Both the position numbers and the translations under genes were made by a program. This document shows positions 39,088 to 47,700 of a stretch of DNA of 64,000 nt, piece by piece. Every line of letters starts with the position of its first letter. Position 1 is the stretch's first letter. The DNA comes from Pilosibacter fragilis (GTDB lineage Bacteria; Bacillota; Clostridia; Lachnospirales; Lachnospiraceae): contig NZ_JAVYJB010000003.1 in assembly GCF_032490495.1 (NCBI RefSeq), positions 1 to 64,000 on the forward strand. The letters are read 5' to 3'. Under the pieces are notes generated by a model. It saw only the letters and a program-made list of their open reading frames with translations. It was not told where the DNA came from and searched no databases.

Positions 39088-40026
39088 TCATCCCATCTGC
39101 ATGACCGGCTGTTGTTCCTCTGCCGGCTCCGGCGGAGGCTTGCTCAATGCCTGCAGATCTTCATTCCAGTCTTTCAAATTTGAAAAGAGCGAGAATACAT
39201 TTTGGTATCCTCGCTCTGTAAGATGTTTTTGTATGCGCTCCCGTGCCTGTACGCCCGCTTTATCGTTATCCAGACACAAGGCAATTTTATTCACATGCGG
39301 TGCGTCTGTCAGCAACCGCATCAATGCATGCTCTGCTACACCGCAAAGTGCCACATAGCTGTGCTGTTTCCAGTTCTGCCGGTAGAGGGAAAGAAACGAA
39401 AGCATATCAATCGGCGCTTCAAATACATACACCGTATCGCTTTGCCCGATCCAATGAAAACTGTACCGCGGATCACAGCTGTCCACATTTCCTTTGAACG
39501 CATCACCGTTGGTATACGTTCCGCGCTTATGCGCATGACGGGGGATTCCTTCTGCATCATATCCCACAAATACCGCATTGTGATATTTGGCATCCTCATA
39601 GAGCATCTTCGCCTTTGCAAATTCTGCCACGACTCCGCGATCCAGACACCGTGTCTTAATCAGGTAAGCAAACACCCGGTGCATATCGGTATGTGCTTCC
39701 GGCAACACAAACGGCTTTGCCGGCTCCTGCTCCTGTGGTTTGCTCTCCCGATAGACCTGTCCCTGCTCTCCGCCAAGCAGCATCGTGACCGCCTCCGGAA
39801 AACTCTGATTATAATACGTCCGGACAAAATCAATTGCAAAACCTCCTTTTTCTGTTGCATGGTCATACCATCGATTTCCGCGTATGGTGATACTGTGATC
39901 ACCGGCAAGCCGCTTTTCTCTGCCGGAACGAAGCAGCTTTTCTCCCTGCCGGACAAGGAAGTCCTCCAGATCCACGGCATTGGCCCGCTGTTTTTGTTCT
40001 TCTGTAAAATAAACATATCCCGGCAT
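39088..40026 (-). CDS. Toprim/DUF3991 primase-like protein
   Basis: A 312-residue protein related to the N-terminal half of the IME primases: a CHC2-like start (YFTEEQKQRANAVDLEDFL, GNRWYDHATEKGG) and a Toprim domain with VFEAPIDMLSFL and CLDNDKAGVQ. It lacks the helicase domain. It probably primes the complementary strand after transfer. Start ATG at 40026 follows AGGAGGTG. It lies 12 bp upstream of virD4 and 14 bp after the relaxase in a tight operon. Confidence 0.87.
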   Translation of the reverse strand: MPGYVYFTEEQKQRANAVDLEDFLVRQGEKLLRSGREKRLAGDHSITIRGNRWYDHATEKGGFAIDFVRTYYNQSFPEAVTMLLGGEQGQVYRESKPQEQEPAKPFVLPEAHTDMHRVFAYLIKTRCLDRGVVAEFAKAKMLYEDAKYHNAVFVGYDAEGIPRHAHKRGTYTNGDAFKGNVDSCDPRYSFHWIGQSDTVYVFEAPIDMLSFLSLYRQNWKQHSYVALCGVAEHALMRLLTDAPHVNKIALCLDNDKAGVQARERIQKHLTERGYQNVFSLFSNLKDWNEDLQALSKPPPEPAEEQQPVMQMG

Positions 40027-40040
40027 TTACACACCTCCTG

Positions 40041-42890
40041 TCAATAAATCTGCCGAATGGGTTCATAGTCATCCCGTTTATGTCCCTGTGCCTGTTTTTT
40101 CTCAGCCAGCTTGCGTCTGCGCTTGCGGTCAATCAAGTAAGAAGTGCCGCCGGTTGTTTTGCGATAATCCTCACGGAACAGACTTTCAAGACGATGCAGT
40201 AAACGGGTAGCCGCAAGAAACGTAGACGGATCTCGAAAAGAGTCCAAATGTTCCAGCAGAAACTTGGCATACAGATTTCCCTGTGCGGCGGATGCTTCCA
40301 GATAACGCACCGCTTTTTCTTTGTCACGGGGAACGTCCTTTCCCTGCAGGTACAGCTTCCCCAGTGCATATTGGGCAAACTGATTTCCGTTTCCTGCGGA
40401 TGTTTCCAGATAGCGTACCGCAGTTTCCACATCTTTTGGAACCACTTCTCCGGTAAGATACAATTTTCCAAGCTGATAGGACGCATACTCGTTCTTCTGC
40501 TCCGCGGACGCTTTCAAGTAATCCAGTGCTTTTTCAATATCCCGCGGCACATCTTCCCCGCAGAGATAAAGTTTTCCTAACGTATATTGGGCATAGGCAT
40601 TTCTCTGTTCTGCAGCACACTTCAACCACTTTACCGCCTGCTCTGCATCTTTTGGAATTCCTTCTCCGGCAAGATACAACTTGCCAAGCTGGTATGCTGC
40701 ATACGCATTGTTTTGTTCTGCAGATAATAAAAACAGATGTACTGCCTGCTCTATACTTTTGTCTACATGAATCCCGTCCCGATAACATTTTCCCAATGTG
40801 TATTGGGCCTGCGCATGACCGCCATCCGCCGCTTTTGTTAACCATTGCAGTGCTTTGGATACATCTCCGTTGTTTGTTTCCAGCCACAGCTTTGCCAAAG
40901 CATACTGAGCATGGACATTTCCGAGCTTTGCGGCCTTTTCCCAATACTCTGCCGCAGCTTTCTCATCTTTTTCCGTTCCGGTTCCCGTATGCAGCATTTG
41001 TCCCAAACGGTACTGCAGTTTATCGTCATGACTTTGCTTTTCCAAAGCGGTAAAACCACGAAAAGCGGATTGGAAAGACTGTTCCGCCTGTTTCGGCTGT
41101 ACCGTTGTTCCGATCCCGTCCCGATACATTTTTGCTGTTTCATAATCTGCGTAAGGATTCCCTTGTTCCGCAGAGCGGCAGTACAAGTGAAACGCCTGTT
41201 CATAGCTTTGCTCCACACCTTGTCCGCGGTAATACAAACCGGCAAGAGAATACTGGGCATACTTATGGTCGGCTGCAACCGCCTGCGAGAACCATTCGGC
41301 TGCGGTTTCATAATTTTGTTCCGTACCAAGCCCCGCTGCATACATTTTCCCGATGCGATACCAAAGATAGGGGCGCTGCTTTGGCTGAACGCTCTGTTCC
41401 GCTGCATGGAATGCAGACAATGCTTTTGCATACCACTCCTGTGACAACTCCGGATTGATTTCACATCCTAACCCGTCAGCGCACATCCGTCCCAGATCAT
41501 GCATCGCAAATCCGTTGCCTTTTTCCGCTTCCTGCCGGAACATATGAAACGCCTTTACAAAATCCTGTGGGGTGGAATCATCGCCATATAAATATTTCCG
41601 TGCCTGTTTATACTCTTTGCTCCACCATCCGGCGTCACGATTTTTGTGATTTCCTTGCTCCGGATACGGTTCATACTGTTCCGGAACAGCATCCATGCTT
41701 GGCATTGCTTCTTGCAGTATCATTTCCGGTTCTCCGGTGGATTCCGTCATCGCTTCATCTTCAAATATAAAGTTCTGACCTGCAAGCTGCATTGCTTCTG
41801 CAATAACCATGTTCTTAATACTTTTAAACACTTTCTGCTGAGACAGGGGAGGCAGGGAAGACCCCTGCGTTTGGTAAGTCAGCAGGATTTCGTTCTGCCA
41901 TTTTCCCCATGCCTGATAGAGCGCATCCACACGGCTGTCCTTTACAAGCTCATCCACAATCTCATCGATCAGGCTTTTTACATCCCGTTTGAGATAGCCA
42001 TATACTTTTTTCCCAGTGGTATTTTGCAAGCGCTTGGACAACTGAACTATCTTTTTTTCTATGACAGGATTTACGGTTGTTCCGGCACGCAGAGCGTCTG
42101 TCATCTGCCGCATGACTTCTTCTGCTTGGGATTTCAAATCTGCGCGCGCCTGATTTTGTTCCTCATAAATATGAGCAAAGTCCTGACGGAAAATATCATG
42201 TGCCAATTCTGACCGCATTGCTTCGATGGATTGTTTGGTAAGATACCCGTCATTGTCTTTTGCAGAGTAAACCATCAGATGCACGTGTGGGTGGTGACTC
42301 TCATTGTGAAAAGCTGCATACCATCTCAGATTGGTGCTGTCGATCTTCATATGCCTGCACAGCATAGCCCGTTTGGAACGCAGCAATGCCATCCACTGTT
42401 CTGCACTGTCATATCCGAGCCGTGCCGCATCCTCCCGCCGCAGAGAGACCACATGTGTCCAGACCGGACCTTTATGCCGCATCACTTCTTCCTGTACCTG
42501 CCGCAGCACCACCGCTTTTCCTGCGTCTGTAAACAGACCGTGTTCTCCGATGCGCTCCACACGGGGCCGATTGGAAATATAATCCACATAGTTTTCCCGC
42601 TTTGCAACCAGATCCAGATGTTGTTCCAATGCGCAGGAGATCAGTTCCGATGCATTCCCGATGGTTGGACGCAATAAAAAATCCGCATACTCCAGCATTT
42701 CTTTTGCCTGCGGAATATCACGGATTAATTGTCTGATAAACTCTTTCTGATGAATGGTCGCAGGCAGATGCCTCTTGCTTTCATCCATTTTTTCCACACC
42801 CTCACGGGTTCCGATGTATCGAACATAGTTTTCTAATTGCTCCGGAGGTGCGTCACGCAGATAGCGGGAAGTAAAAATAATTTTGGGCAT
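40041..42890 (-). CDS. MobP3-family relaxase with C-terminal Sel1-like repeats
   Basis: A 949-residue relaxase. The N-terminal relaxase domain has HNESHHPHVHLMVYS with the metal-binding HxH (His202, His204). Two similar tyrosine-containing segments, ENYVRYIGTREGVEK (21-35) and ENYVDYISNRPRVER (100-114), may hold the catalytic tyrosine(s). A coiled region (230-430) is followed by about twelve Sel1-type repeats (450-900; for example AQYTLGKLYLCGEDVPRDIEKA). Sel1 repeats bind partner proteins. Start ATG at 42890 follows GAGGGATGG. A terminator lies just upstream. Confidence 0.9.
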   Translation of the reverse strand: MPKIIFTSRYLRDAPPEQLENYVRYIGTREGVEKMDESKRHLPATIHQKEFIRQLIRDIPQAKEMLEYADFLLRPTIGNASELISCALEQHLDLVAKRENYVDYISNRPRVERIGEHGLFTDAGKAVVLRQVQEEVMRHKGPVWTHVVSLRREDAARLGYDSAEQWMALLRSKRAMLCRHMKIDSTNLRWYAAFHNESHHPHVHLMVYSAKDNDGYLTKQSIEAMRSELAHDIFRQDFAHIYEEQNQARADLKSQAEEVMRQMTDALRAGTTVNPVIEKKIVQLSKRLQNTTGKKVYGYLKRDVKSLIDEIVDELVKDSRVDALYQAWGKWQNEILLTYQTQGSSLPPLSQQKVFKSIKNMVIAEAMQLAGQNFIFEDEAMTESTGEPEMILQEAMPSMDAVPEQYEPYPEQGNHKNRDAGWWSKEYKQARKYLYGDDSTPQDFVKAFHMFRQEAEKGNGFAMHDLGRMCADGLGCEINPELSQEWYAKALSAFHAAEQSVQPKQRPYLWYRIGKMYAAGLGTEQNYETAAEWFSQAVAADHKYAQYSLAGLYYRGQGVEQSYEQAFHLYCRSAEQGNPYADYETAKMYRDGIGTTVQPKQAEQSFQSAFRGFTALEKQSHDDKLQYRLGQMLHTGTGTEKDEKAAAEYWEKAAKLGNVHAQYALAKLWLETNNGDVSKALQWLTKAADGGHAQAQYTLGKCYRDGIHVDKSIEQAVHLFLLSAEQNNAYAAYQLGKLYLAGEGIPKDAEQAVKWLKCAAEQRNAYAQYTLGKLYLCGEDVPRDIEKALDYLKASAEQKNEYASYQLGKLYLTGEVVPKDVETAVRYLETSAGNGNQFAQYALGKLYLQGKDVPRDKEKAVRYLEASAAQGNLYAKFLLEHLDSFRDPSTFLAATRLLHRLESLFREDYRKTTGGTSYLIDRKRRRKLAEKKQAQGHKRDDYEPIRQIY

Positions 42891-42910
42891 AGCACCATCC
42901 CTCTACAAAC

Positions 42911-42934
42911 AAAAAAGATCTGCCGCAGCAGACC
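42911..42934 (-). terminator. Terminator upstream of the relaxase gene
   Basis: GGTCTGC-tgcg-GCAGATC followed by TTTTTTG on the minus strand, directly after the 95-aa gene. Confidence 0.7.
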
Positions 42935-42949
42935 TTCCTTTGCAATCCG

Positions 42950-43237
42950 TTACAGCACACCGAGTTTCTTTAATAACTCTACGCAGTCCTTTGCACCCTG
43001 CACATAGAGGTACTCACACTCATGCTGTGCGATTAAATTGATTGTGACAATATAATCTTCCACCGCCTGACGTTCCTCCGGTGTGAGTTTTAGAAGCACT
43101 TCCTGTTTCTGCTTGGAGAGGGCGGATGCTTTTTTGTAGAGCTGCTGTTCCGCTTCTTCGCATGTCTCCCTCCGTATCGCCAATGCGCGTTCTGTCATCT
43201 CACAGATGACGGTTTCCAAAATGTCTTTTTGATCCAT
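42950..43237 (-). CDS. Small helical protein, unknown
   Basis: A 95-residue protein (MDQKDILETVICEM ... ELLKKLGVL), strongly alpha-helical and rich in Glu/Lys. ATG at 43237 is 12 bases from AAGGAG, a wide gap, so a different start is possible. It lies between the RHH gene and the relaxase, after which transcription probably ends. A relaxosome accessory role is possible. Confidence 0.6.
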   Translation of the reverse strand: MDQKDILETVICEMTERALAIRRETCEEAEQQLYKKASALSKQKQEVLLKLTPEERQAVEDYIVTINLIAQHECEYLYVQGAKDCVELLKKLGVL

Positions 43238-43321
43238 ACTGTGTATCAACTCCTTTTTACAAACCATATCCGAATCACCAGAAACAATCCATATCCAAAA
43301 CCAACAAAGATTTTTCACTCT

Positions 43322-43735
43322 TTAGGTTTTGCGCTTCTGGTATTTATATGCACTTTCAAAATCAATGGCACCATTGATGCGTCGGACTTCCTCCAGGCAT
43401 TTCAGATGCAAACGTTTCAATGCATCCTCATCAATGTCATGAGAATACGCAATCACCTGCGACAGCTTGGACAACTCCACCGCAATTTTAAAATCCATTC
43501 GAGCCAGTCTGTTTTCACTGTCCTGCACAGTTCCCGTCATCACAGATGACAACGACTGCAGCAAATAATCTTCTGCCTTTTGAGCTGTGAGAAAACCAAG
43601 ATAAAACCGCAGAGCATCCTCAATCAGTTCTGTACGGTTTTTTACCGTGGAACTCCGGATATAGGTATCTGCCAATTCCACCAGGTCTGTGTCTACCCGA
43701 ATGGAGAACTTGGTCTTTTCTGCATTTCCTCCCAT
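43322..43735 (-). CDS. Ribbon-helix-helix relaxosome accessory protein
   Basis: A 137-residue protein. The N-terminal ribbon-helix-helix (KTKFSIRVDTDLVELADTYI, VKNRTELIEDALRFYLGFL) is followed by a helical C-terminus. It resembles MobC-like oriT-binding proteins encoded beside MobP relaxases. Start ATG at 43735 follows AAGGAGG. The folded region immediately upstream (43.75-44.16 kb) is the natural place for its binding sites. Confidence 0.75.
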   Translation of the reverse strand: MGGNAEKTKFSIRVDTDLVELADTYIRSSTVKNRTELIEDALRFYLGFLTAQKAEDYLLQSLSSVMTGTVQDSENRLARMDFKIAVELSKLSQVIAYSHDIDEDALKRLHLKCLEEVRRINGAIDFESAYKYQKRKT

Positions 43736-43767
43736 AAAGTCCTCCTTTCCTGCTGTTTTTACGGGAT

Positions 43768-44165
43768 GCCACCTGTAAAACCTCCTGTTTTCCTGTTACT
43801 CGGTAAAAGATGCCACCCGAATTTTAGAAACAGAATTTTCTGGGTGGCAGAAGAAATCCCCGCACGGCTTTGCCGGGCGGTGTAAATCGGGCGAGGGGGC
43901 TTTTCAAAGCCACCCGCCCTTTAACCTGCACACGTTTCGACCTTGCAATCTTCCCGCCGCAATCGGCTCTTATCCACAACTTTCCTGTATTTTCCGGACT
44001 TCGCTCACATTCGCCCGACAGTCCTCAAAGCACCTGCAAGGGTATACAAATGCCACCCCCTCCCACAAAAGCCCACACAAGGGCACACAGGGGGCAACAC
44101 GGGGCGAGTGCATGGCAGCTTCTTTTGTCCGGTGATAAATGCCGCCTCATTCTTTGAACTGTACG
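43768..44165. other. oriT: Candidate oriT region of ICE-2
   Basis: About 400 bp without genes. It holds two strong inverted repeats: GCCACCC (43814-43820) with GGGTGGC (43842-43848), and GGGCG...GGCTTT-tc-AAAGCC...CGCCC (43889-43919). Stretches rich in CCCACAC and GGGCACAC follow at 44053-44105. The position just upstream of the RHH and relaxase genes is typical for oriT. I cannot name the nic site. Confidence 0.5.
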
Positions 44166-44170
44166 GTATC

Positions 44171-44431
44171 CTATGATTCCTCCTGATGGATGGAACCTTC
44201 GGAAGAAGCTGCGGCACGGGTCGGACGCCGCGGCCGCTCCCGTACCTTTGGCTCACGGGATATTTTATCATCCAGATATTCACGGGTTGCCTGCGGCACA
44301 TATTTTTCATAAAGTTTCTGGACCGTATCATTGAGTTCTTCCTGCAGATCTGTATCCTTTCTGCTCATATGAAACTCCAGGGCATCCAGTTTTTCTGCAT
44401 TGAATGTGACAGTCAAAGTTGCATTCTTCAT
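44171..44431 (-). CDS. DUF6103 protein
   Basis: An 86-residue protein (MKNATLTVTFNAEKLDAL ... SSEGSIHQEES) that I assign to DUF6103, a family found in Firmicutes ICEs. The N-terminal half may be a ribbon-helix-helix-like fold (TLTVTFNAEKLDALEFHM); the C-terminal half is basic and disordered. Start ATG at 44431 follows AAGGAGGA. It lies next to the candidate oriT. Confidence 0.65.
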   Translation of the reverse strand: MKNATLTVTFNAEKLDALEFHMSRKDTDLQEELNDTVQKLYEKYVPQATREYLDDKISREPKVRERPRRPTRAAASSEGSIHQEES

Positions 44432-44446
44432 GAACGATTCCTCCTT

Positions 44447-45040
44447 TTAGAATTGTAATTTAGTGTTGGACACGGCCTGCGCTTCTGAACCACACAGATA
44501 GAAATCCGGATTGTATACCACCTCCAGGGCATCGTCTCCCAAGCACAATTCCGATACTGCCCCGCTGTCACACAACAGCATATCCCGCAGCATTTCTCCC
44601 CAAAAGGGCTGTTCCTTTAAGCACAGTCCGGTCTGCTTTTCCAGTTCTTCATAGGTCAATCTCCATTTACTGCTTTCACTCCGGTTGATGCCGGCTTCCA
44701 CAATCAGGTCTGCGGCGGACATCAATTTTCGATTCCATGCGGCCAAGGAAGGGTAACCCAATGCAGAAATTTCCGGTATATAGGATGCGTATCGGGCATA
44801 GCCGTATCCCTCACTTTCCACCAGTATCCCATCCGTCCGATTCTCTCCGGTCACCAGAATGCAATGGAACACGTCATCGTCATCCTGATACATCAAATCA
44901 ATATTTTCCGCAATGAATGGCCGCCCGTCCATCGGGCGGCGCAGCATTCTTTCAAAACTTTCATCAGAAATCCGGACTGTTTTTTCAATCACAAATTCAG
45001 ATAATCTCAATTCTGGCTTGTGTTCAAAAGCACTTTTCAT
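44447..45040 (-). CDS. DUF6329-like ICE protein
   Basis: A 197-residue protein beginning MKSAFEHKPELRLSEFVIEK. It contains PFIAENIDLMYQDDDDVFH and GILVESEGYGYARYASYIP, segments that I associate with the DUF6329 family of ICE proteins. No signal or membrane segment. ATG at 45040 is supported by AGGAGG; an upstream in-frame ATG two codons away is too close. Function unknown. It lies between DUF6103 and the NlpC/P60 gene. Confidence 0.6.
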   Translation of the reverse strand: MKSAFEHKPELRLSEFVIEKTVRISDESFERMLRRPMDGRPFIAENIDLMYQDDDDVFHCILVTGENRTDGILVESEGYGYARYASYIPEISALGYPSLAAWNRKLMSAADLIVEAGINRSESSKWRLTYEELEKQTGLCLKEQPFWGEMLRDMLLCDSGAVSELCLGDDALEVVYNPDFYLCGSEAQAVSNTKLQF

Positions 45041-45050
45041 GTACATCCTC

Positions 45051-46073
45051 CTAACCGGGCAGTCTGCCCATCGCATAAAAATGACTTGACCAATAGGCCG
45101 AATCAATGTTTGCATAACCGATCGGATCTCCGCAATGCAACATCTGATTTTCCCCTACATAAATCCCAATATGGCTGACAGGGCTTCCGGAAGCATAGGT
45201 TCCTGTGAAAAATATCAAGTCACCGGGCTTGGCTTCCTCACGGGAAACAACAGAACACTGATCAAAGATTCCCTGAGCTGTCGTGCGGGGGAGGTTATAA
45301 ACACCGGACTGAGTATATACCCAACACACATAGCCGCTGCAGTCAAAGCTGGTACTTGGGGAACTGCCGCCCCACACATACGGCCATCCGATATACTTTG
45401 TGGCTTCCTCCATAAGTGCTTTAAAGCTGCCGTCTCCCATTGCAATTCCGGGCGGCAGACCGTTTCCGCCTTCACCGCCTCCCGCAGAGCCGTACTTTGC
45501 CTGTGTATAAATCCGCTGTGCGTTGCTCTTATCTTCCGGTGTAATTACCCGATTTAACACAGACTCCAAGTTGCTGTATATGGTTTCTAAATTTGTAATC
45601 GGTACTGCCACGGTATACGTGTTTCCGTCCTCATCCTGCCGTTCCTCATAGGTTACAAAGCAGTCTGCGAAAGTTCTGTAATCCTCATCGTTCATTCCGG
45701 GCTGATCCGCGCCGAAGAACAGAGCATAAAAAATGGCCTTTACCCGGTAATCATCTACCGTCCCATCCTCACACATGCCATTGATCTCGGTCAGCACCTC
45801 GTCCAAGTCGGCAAAGCTTTCCCGCATTTTTTCAATATACATCCGGTACTCTGCAGGCATCTCGGAAGATAAATAGCCGCCGTGGAATGTCAGATCCACA
45901 GCGGCATTGTTGTGGTTTGCGGTACCCGACAAGGTACACAGCAGAACCACGATAATCAAAATAAAGGGAGTCAGCACAGCCGCCACCACGGAAAGGACAG
46001 CGGTTCTGGCTCTCTGATCGGTTGTTGCGACAAGTGCCGCTTTTACTGCAAGCACAGCCGCCGGTGCTGCCAT
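45051..46073 (-). CDS. NlpC/P60 cell-wall hydrolase of the conjugation apparatus
   Basis: A 340-residue membrane-anchored protein. A transmembrane segment (about 28-48, LSVVAAVLTPFILIIVVLL) is followed by a helical region and a C-terminal NlpC/P60 domain (215-340) with catalytic Cys245 (FDCSGYV) and His301 (SHIGIYVG). It should open peptidoglycan for the secretion channel, as VirB1-type enzymes do in Gram-positive systems. ATG at 46073 follows AAGGAGGA. Confidence 0.9.
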   Translation of the reverse strand: MAAPAAVLAVKAALVATTDQRARTAVLSVVAAVLTPFILIIVVLLCTLSGTANHNNAAVDLTFHGGYLSSEMPAEYRMYIEKMRESFADLDEVLTEINGMCEDGTVDDYRVKAIFYALFFGADQPGMNDEDYRTFADCFVTYEERQDEDGNTYTVAVPITNLETIYSNLESVLNRVITPEDKSNAQRIYTQAKYGSAGGGEGGNGLPPGIAMGDGSFKALMEEATKYIGWPYVWGGSSPSTSFDCSGYVCWVYTQSGVYNLPRTTAQGIFDQCSVVSREEAKPGDLIFFTGTYASGSPVSHIGIYVGENQMLHCGDPIGYANIDSAYWSSHFYAMGRLPG

Positions 46074-46125
46074 AGGCGATTCCTCCTTTCGGGACATCAC
46101 AAACAAAGCCCCGAAAAAAGGAGCC

Positions 46126-46677
46126 TTATTCGTTTGCCTTATTTGTTTGTTTTTCTCTGGTGATTTCCAATGTGTCCGGTCGAATTATGGTAATTATTTT
46201 TCCCATCTTCTGTGCATAGCGGACGGTCTGACCGCTTCCGCTGCGAAAGGAACCGTCCCACACGGCCAGAACATGATTGCTGTGATCCACCATATATCGG
46301 TTTCGTTTCTGCATACAGTCTTTCGTGTATCTGGTCTGCAGCATGGTTTCCTCATCGCATTTTTCAAGAATACCAAAGTAGCGTTCCCTTTGTTCCACTG
46401 ACCACTGAATGGCCTGCCCTTCATATGGAATGGCGCATTCCAGCATAATCTGTGGATACTCCTTTTTCAAATCCAACACGATTTCCGCACAAATTTGGTC
46501 AATCCCAAGTGCCATTCCGGTAATAAACCGGCACACACGATGCTCTGTAATCAACCGTTCTATCTCTGCCCGCAGAATGCTTTTCAGCTGATTACATTTC
46601 GGATGTGACTCATCCAGCCCGAACGGGAGCTTCATCGGGCGATGGCCGGTAAAACAGCAGACCCCATTTTCTTTCAT
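46126..46677 (-). CDS. SLOG family protein (DUF1273/YpsA-like)
   Basis: A 183-residue Rossmann-like protein with CCFTGHRPMKLPFG at the N-terminus, ITGMALGIDQICAE and YMVDHSNHVLAVWDG. SLOG proteins are predicted to sense or handle nucleotide-derived ligands and occur often in mobile elements. ATG at 46677 is favoured by GGAGG. Its promoter (46713-46741) overlaps an inverted repeat and lies between this gene and a divergent XRE regulator, so it is probably under that regulator. Confidence 0.8.
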   Translation of the reverse strand: MKENGVCCFTGHRPMKLPFGLDESHPKCNQLKSILRAEIERLITEHRVCRFITGMALGIDQICAEIVLDLKKEYPQIMLECAIPYEGQAIQWSVEQRERYFGILEKCDEETMLQTRYTKDCMQKRNRYMVDHSNHVLAVWDGSFRSGSGQTVRYAQKMGKIITIIRPDTLEITREKQTNKANE

Positions 46678-46712
46678 CTTTCTCATTCCTCCATCCTGTA
46701 TTGCTGATACTT

Positions 46713-46741
46713 ATTATACTCTTTTGAGGTGTTTTACTCAA
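46713..46741 (-). promoter_or_regulatory. Promoter of the SLOG gene with overlapping operator
   Basis: Minus strand TTGAGT (46736-46741), 17-bp spacer, TATAAT (46713-46718). TTGAG/CTCAA half-sites at 46724-46728 and 46737-46741 form an inverted repeat over the -35; further TTGAG copies lie downstream toward the regulator gene. Confidence 0.65.
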
Positions 46742-46812
46742 CTCTATTGATGATGTTTATATGCTATTGAGTAGGATAAACTATTGTTATTGAGGATGAA
46801 GGCGGTGAAACC

Positions 46813-47148
46813 ATGAGGAAAAACTATGACAGCAGTATTGGAAAGCGTATCCGTGAAAAGCGTGAAATGTTAGGCTACAGCAGGGAGTACGTTGCGGAAC
46901 AGGCGGAAATGTCACCATCCTTTTTATCGGATGTAGAGCTTGGAATAAAGGGTTTCTCAGCTTCCACATTGATGAAGCTTTGCAAGGTTCTCGGTCTTTC
47001 TGCCGACTATATCCTGTTTGGCACTGCTGACACATTTGACTATATGAGGGTAGCGGAACTTCTTTCAGGGCTTGATCCCAAATATCTTCCTCATGTGGAG
47101 GAACTGCTGGCAGCCTATGTGAAGTCCATACGTCTCTCTGAGAATTAA
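46813..47148 (+). CDS. XRE-family regulator, divergent from the SLOG gene
   Basis: A 111-residue helix-turn-helix protein: RIREKREMLGYSREYVAEQA, MSPSFLSDVELGIKGFSAST, then LGLSADYILFG, which is typical of XRE/Cro regulators with a short C-terminal tail. ATG at 46813 follows AGGCGGTG. It is on the plus strand against the operon direction, facing the GGCT gene tail-to-tail. The TTGAG repeats in the shared upstream region are its likely operators. Confidence 0.88.
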   Translation: MRKNYDSSIGKRIREKREMLGYSREYVAEQAEMSPSFLSDVELGIKGFSASTLMKLCKVLGLSADYILFGTADTFDYMRVAELLSGLDPKYLPHVEELLAAYVKSIRLSEN

Positions 47149-47174
47149 GCCGTATCCGTCCGGGTACGGCTGTT

Positions 47175-47687
47175 TTATTTGATTCCGCCCATTCCAAACA
47201 AGGATGTCTGTTCCGTCGCTTCCTGTTGTTCCTGATACCTTGTCAGTTCAATCGCTTTTTCTACGGCATCCTCTAAAATCTGCGTATCAAATCCGGCAGA
47301 CTCGTATCCCTGCCAAATGGTATCCACATAATAGTCAGAGGGGATTCCGAATTCATGCCCCGGAGTCATGATATACACCATCGCAGACACAGGTTTTCCA
47401 TCCAGTTCCACATCCATCATCTGCTTATCATAGAGACGGGGATAGCCTTCATAACGGTCGAGAAAGGCTTCATCTCTCTCTTGAATTTTCCAAAGAAGCA
47501 CAGGCACCGTACTGCCTTCTTTCGGTTCCACCGTAGCCACGGCACTTCGGCGGCTGCCGCGAAACAGGAGTTCATAATCTTTTAACTGACTTGCCCCCAC
47601 CACTTCCGCAGTCGGACATCGATTCGCCATCTGCGGCAGATTCAGGTTACTGCCATAGGCAATATACAAAGTTGATTTTCTGTTCAT
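47175..47687 (-). CDS. Gamma-glutamylcyclotransferase-like (GGCT/AIG2) protein
   Basis: A 170-residue protein with the family signature LYIAYGSNLN at the start, the catalytic-type Glu in FLDRYEGYPRLYD and VYIMTPG. GGCT-fold enzymes release 5-oxoproline from gamma-glutamyl amines or peptides. ATG at 47687 follows AAGGAGGA, 13 bp after the amidoligase gene. The pair amidoligase plus GGCT is a known combination: one makes, the other removes, an isopeptide-type bond. The substrate is unknown. Confidence 0.85.
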   Translation of the reverse strand: MNRKSTLYIAYGSNLNLPQMANRCPTAEVVGASQLKDYELLFRGSRRSAVATVEPKEGSTVPVLLWKIQERDEAFLDRYEGYPRLYDKQMMDVELDGKPVSAMVYIMTPGHEFGIPSDYYVDTIWQGYESAGFDTQILEDAVEKAIELTRYQEQQEATEQTSLFGMGGIK

Positions 47688-47700
47688 CCGGTTTCCTCCT

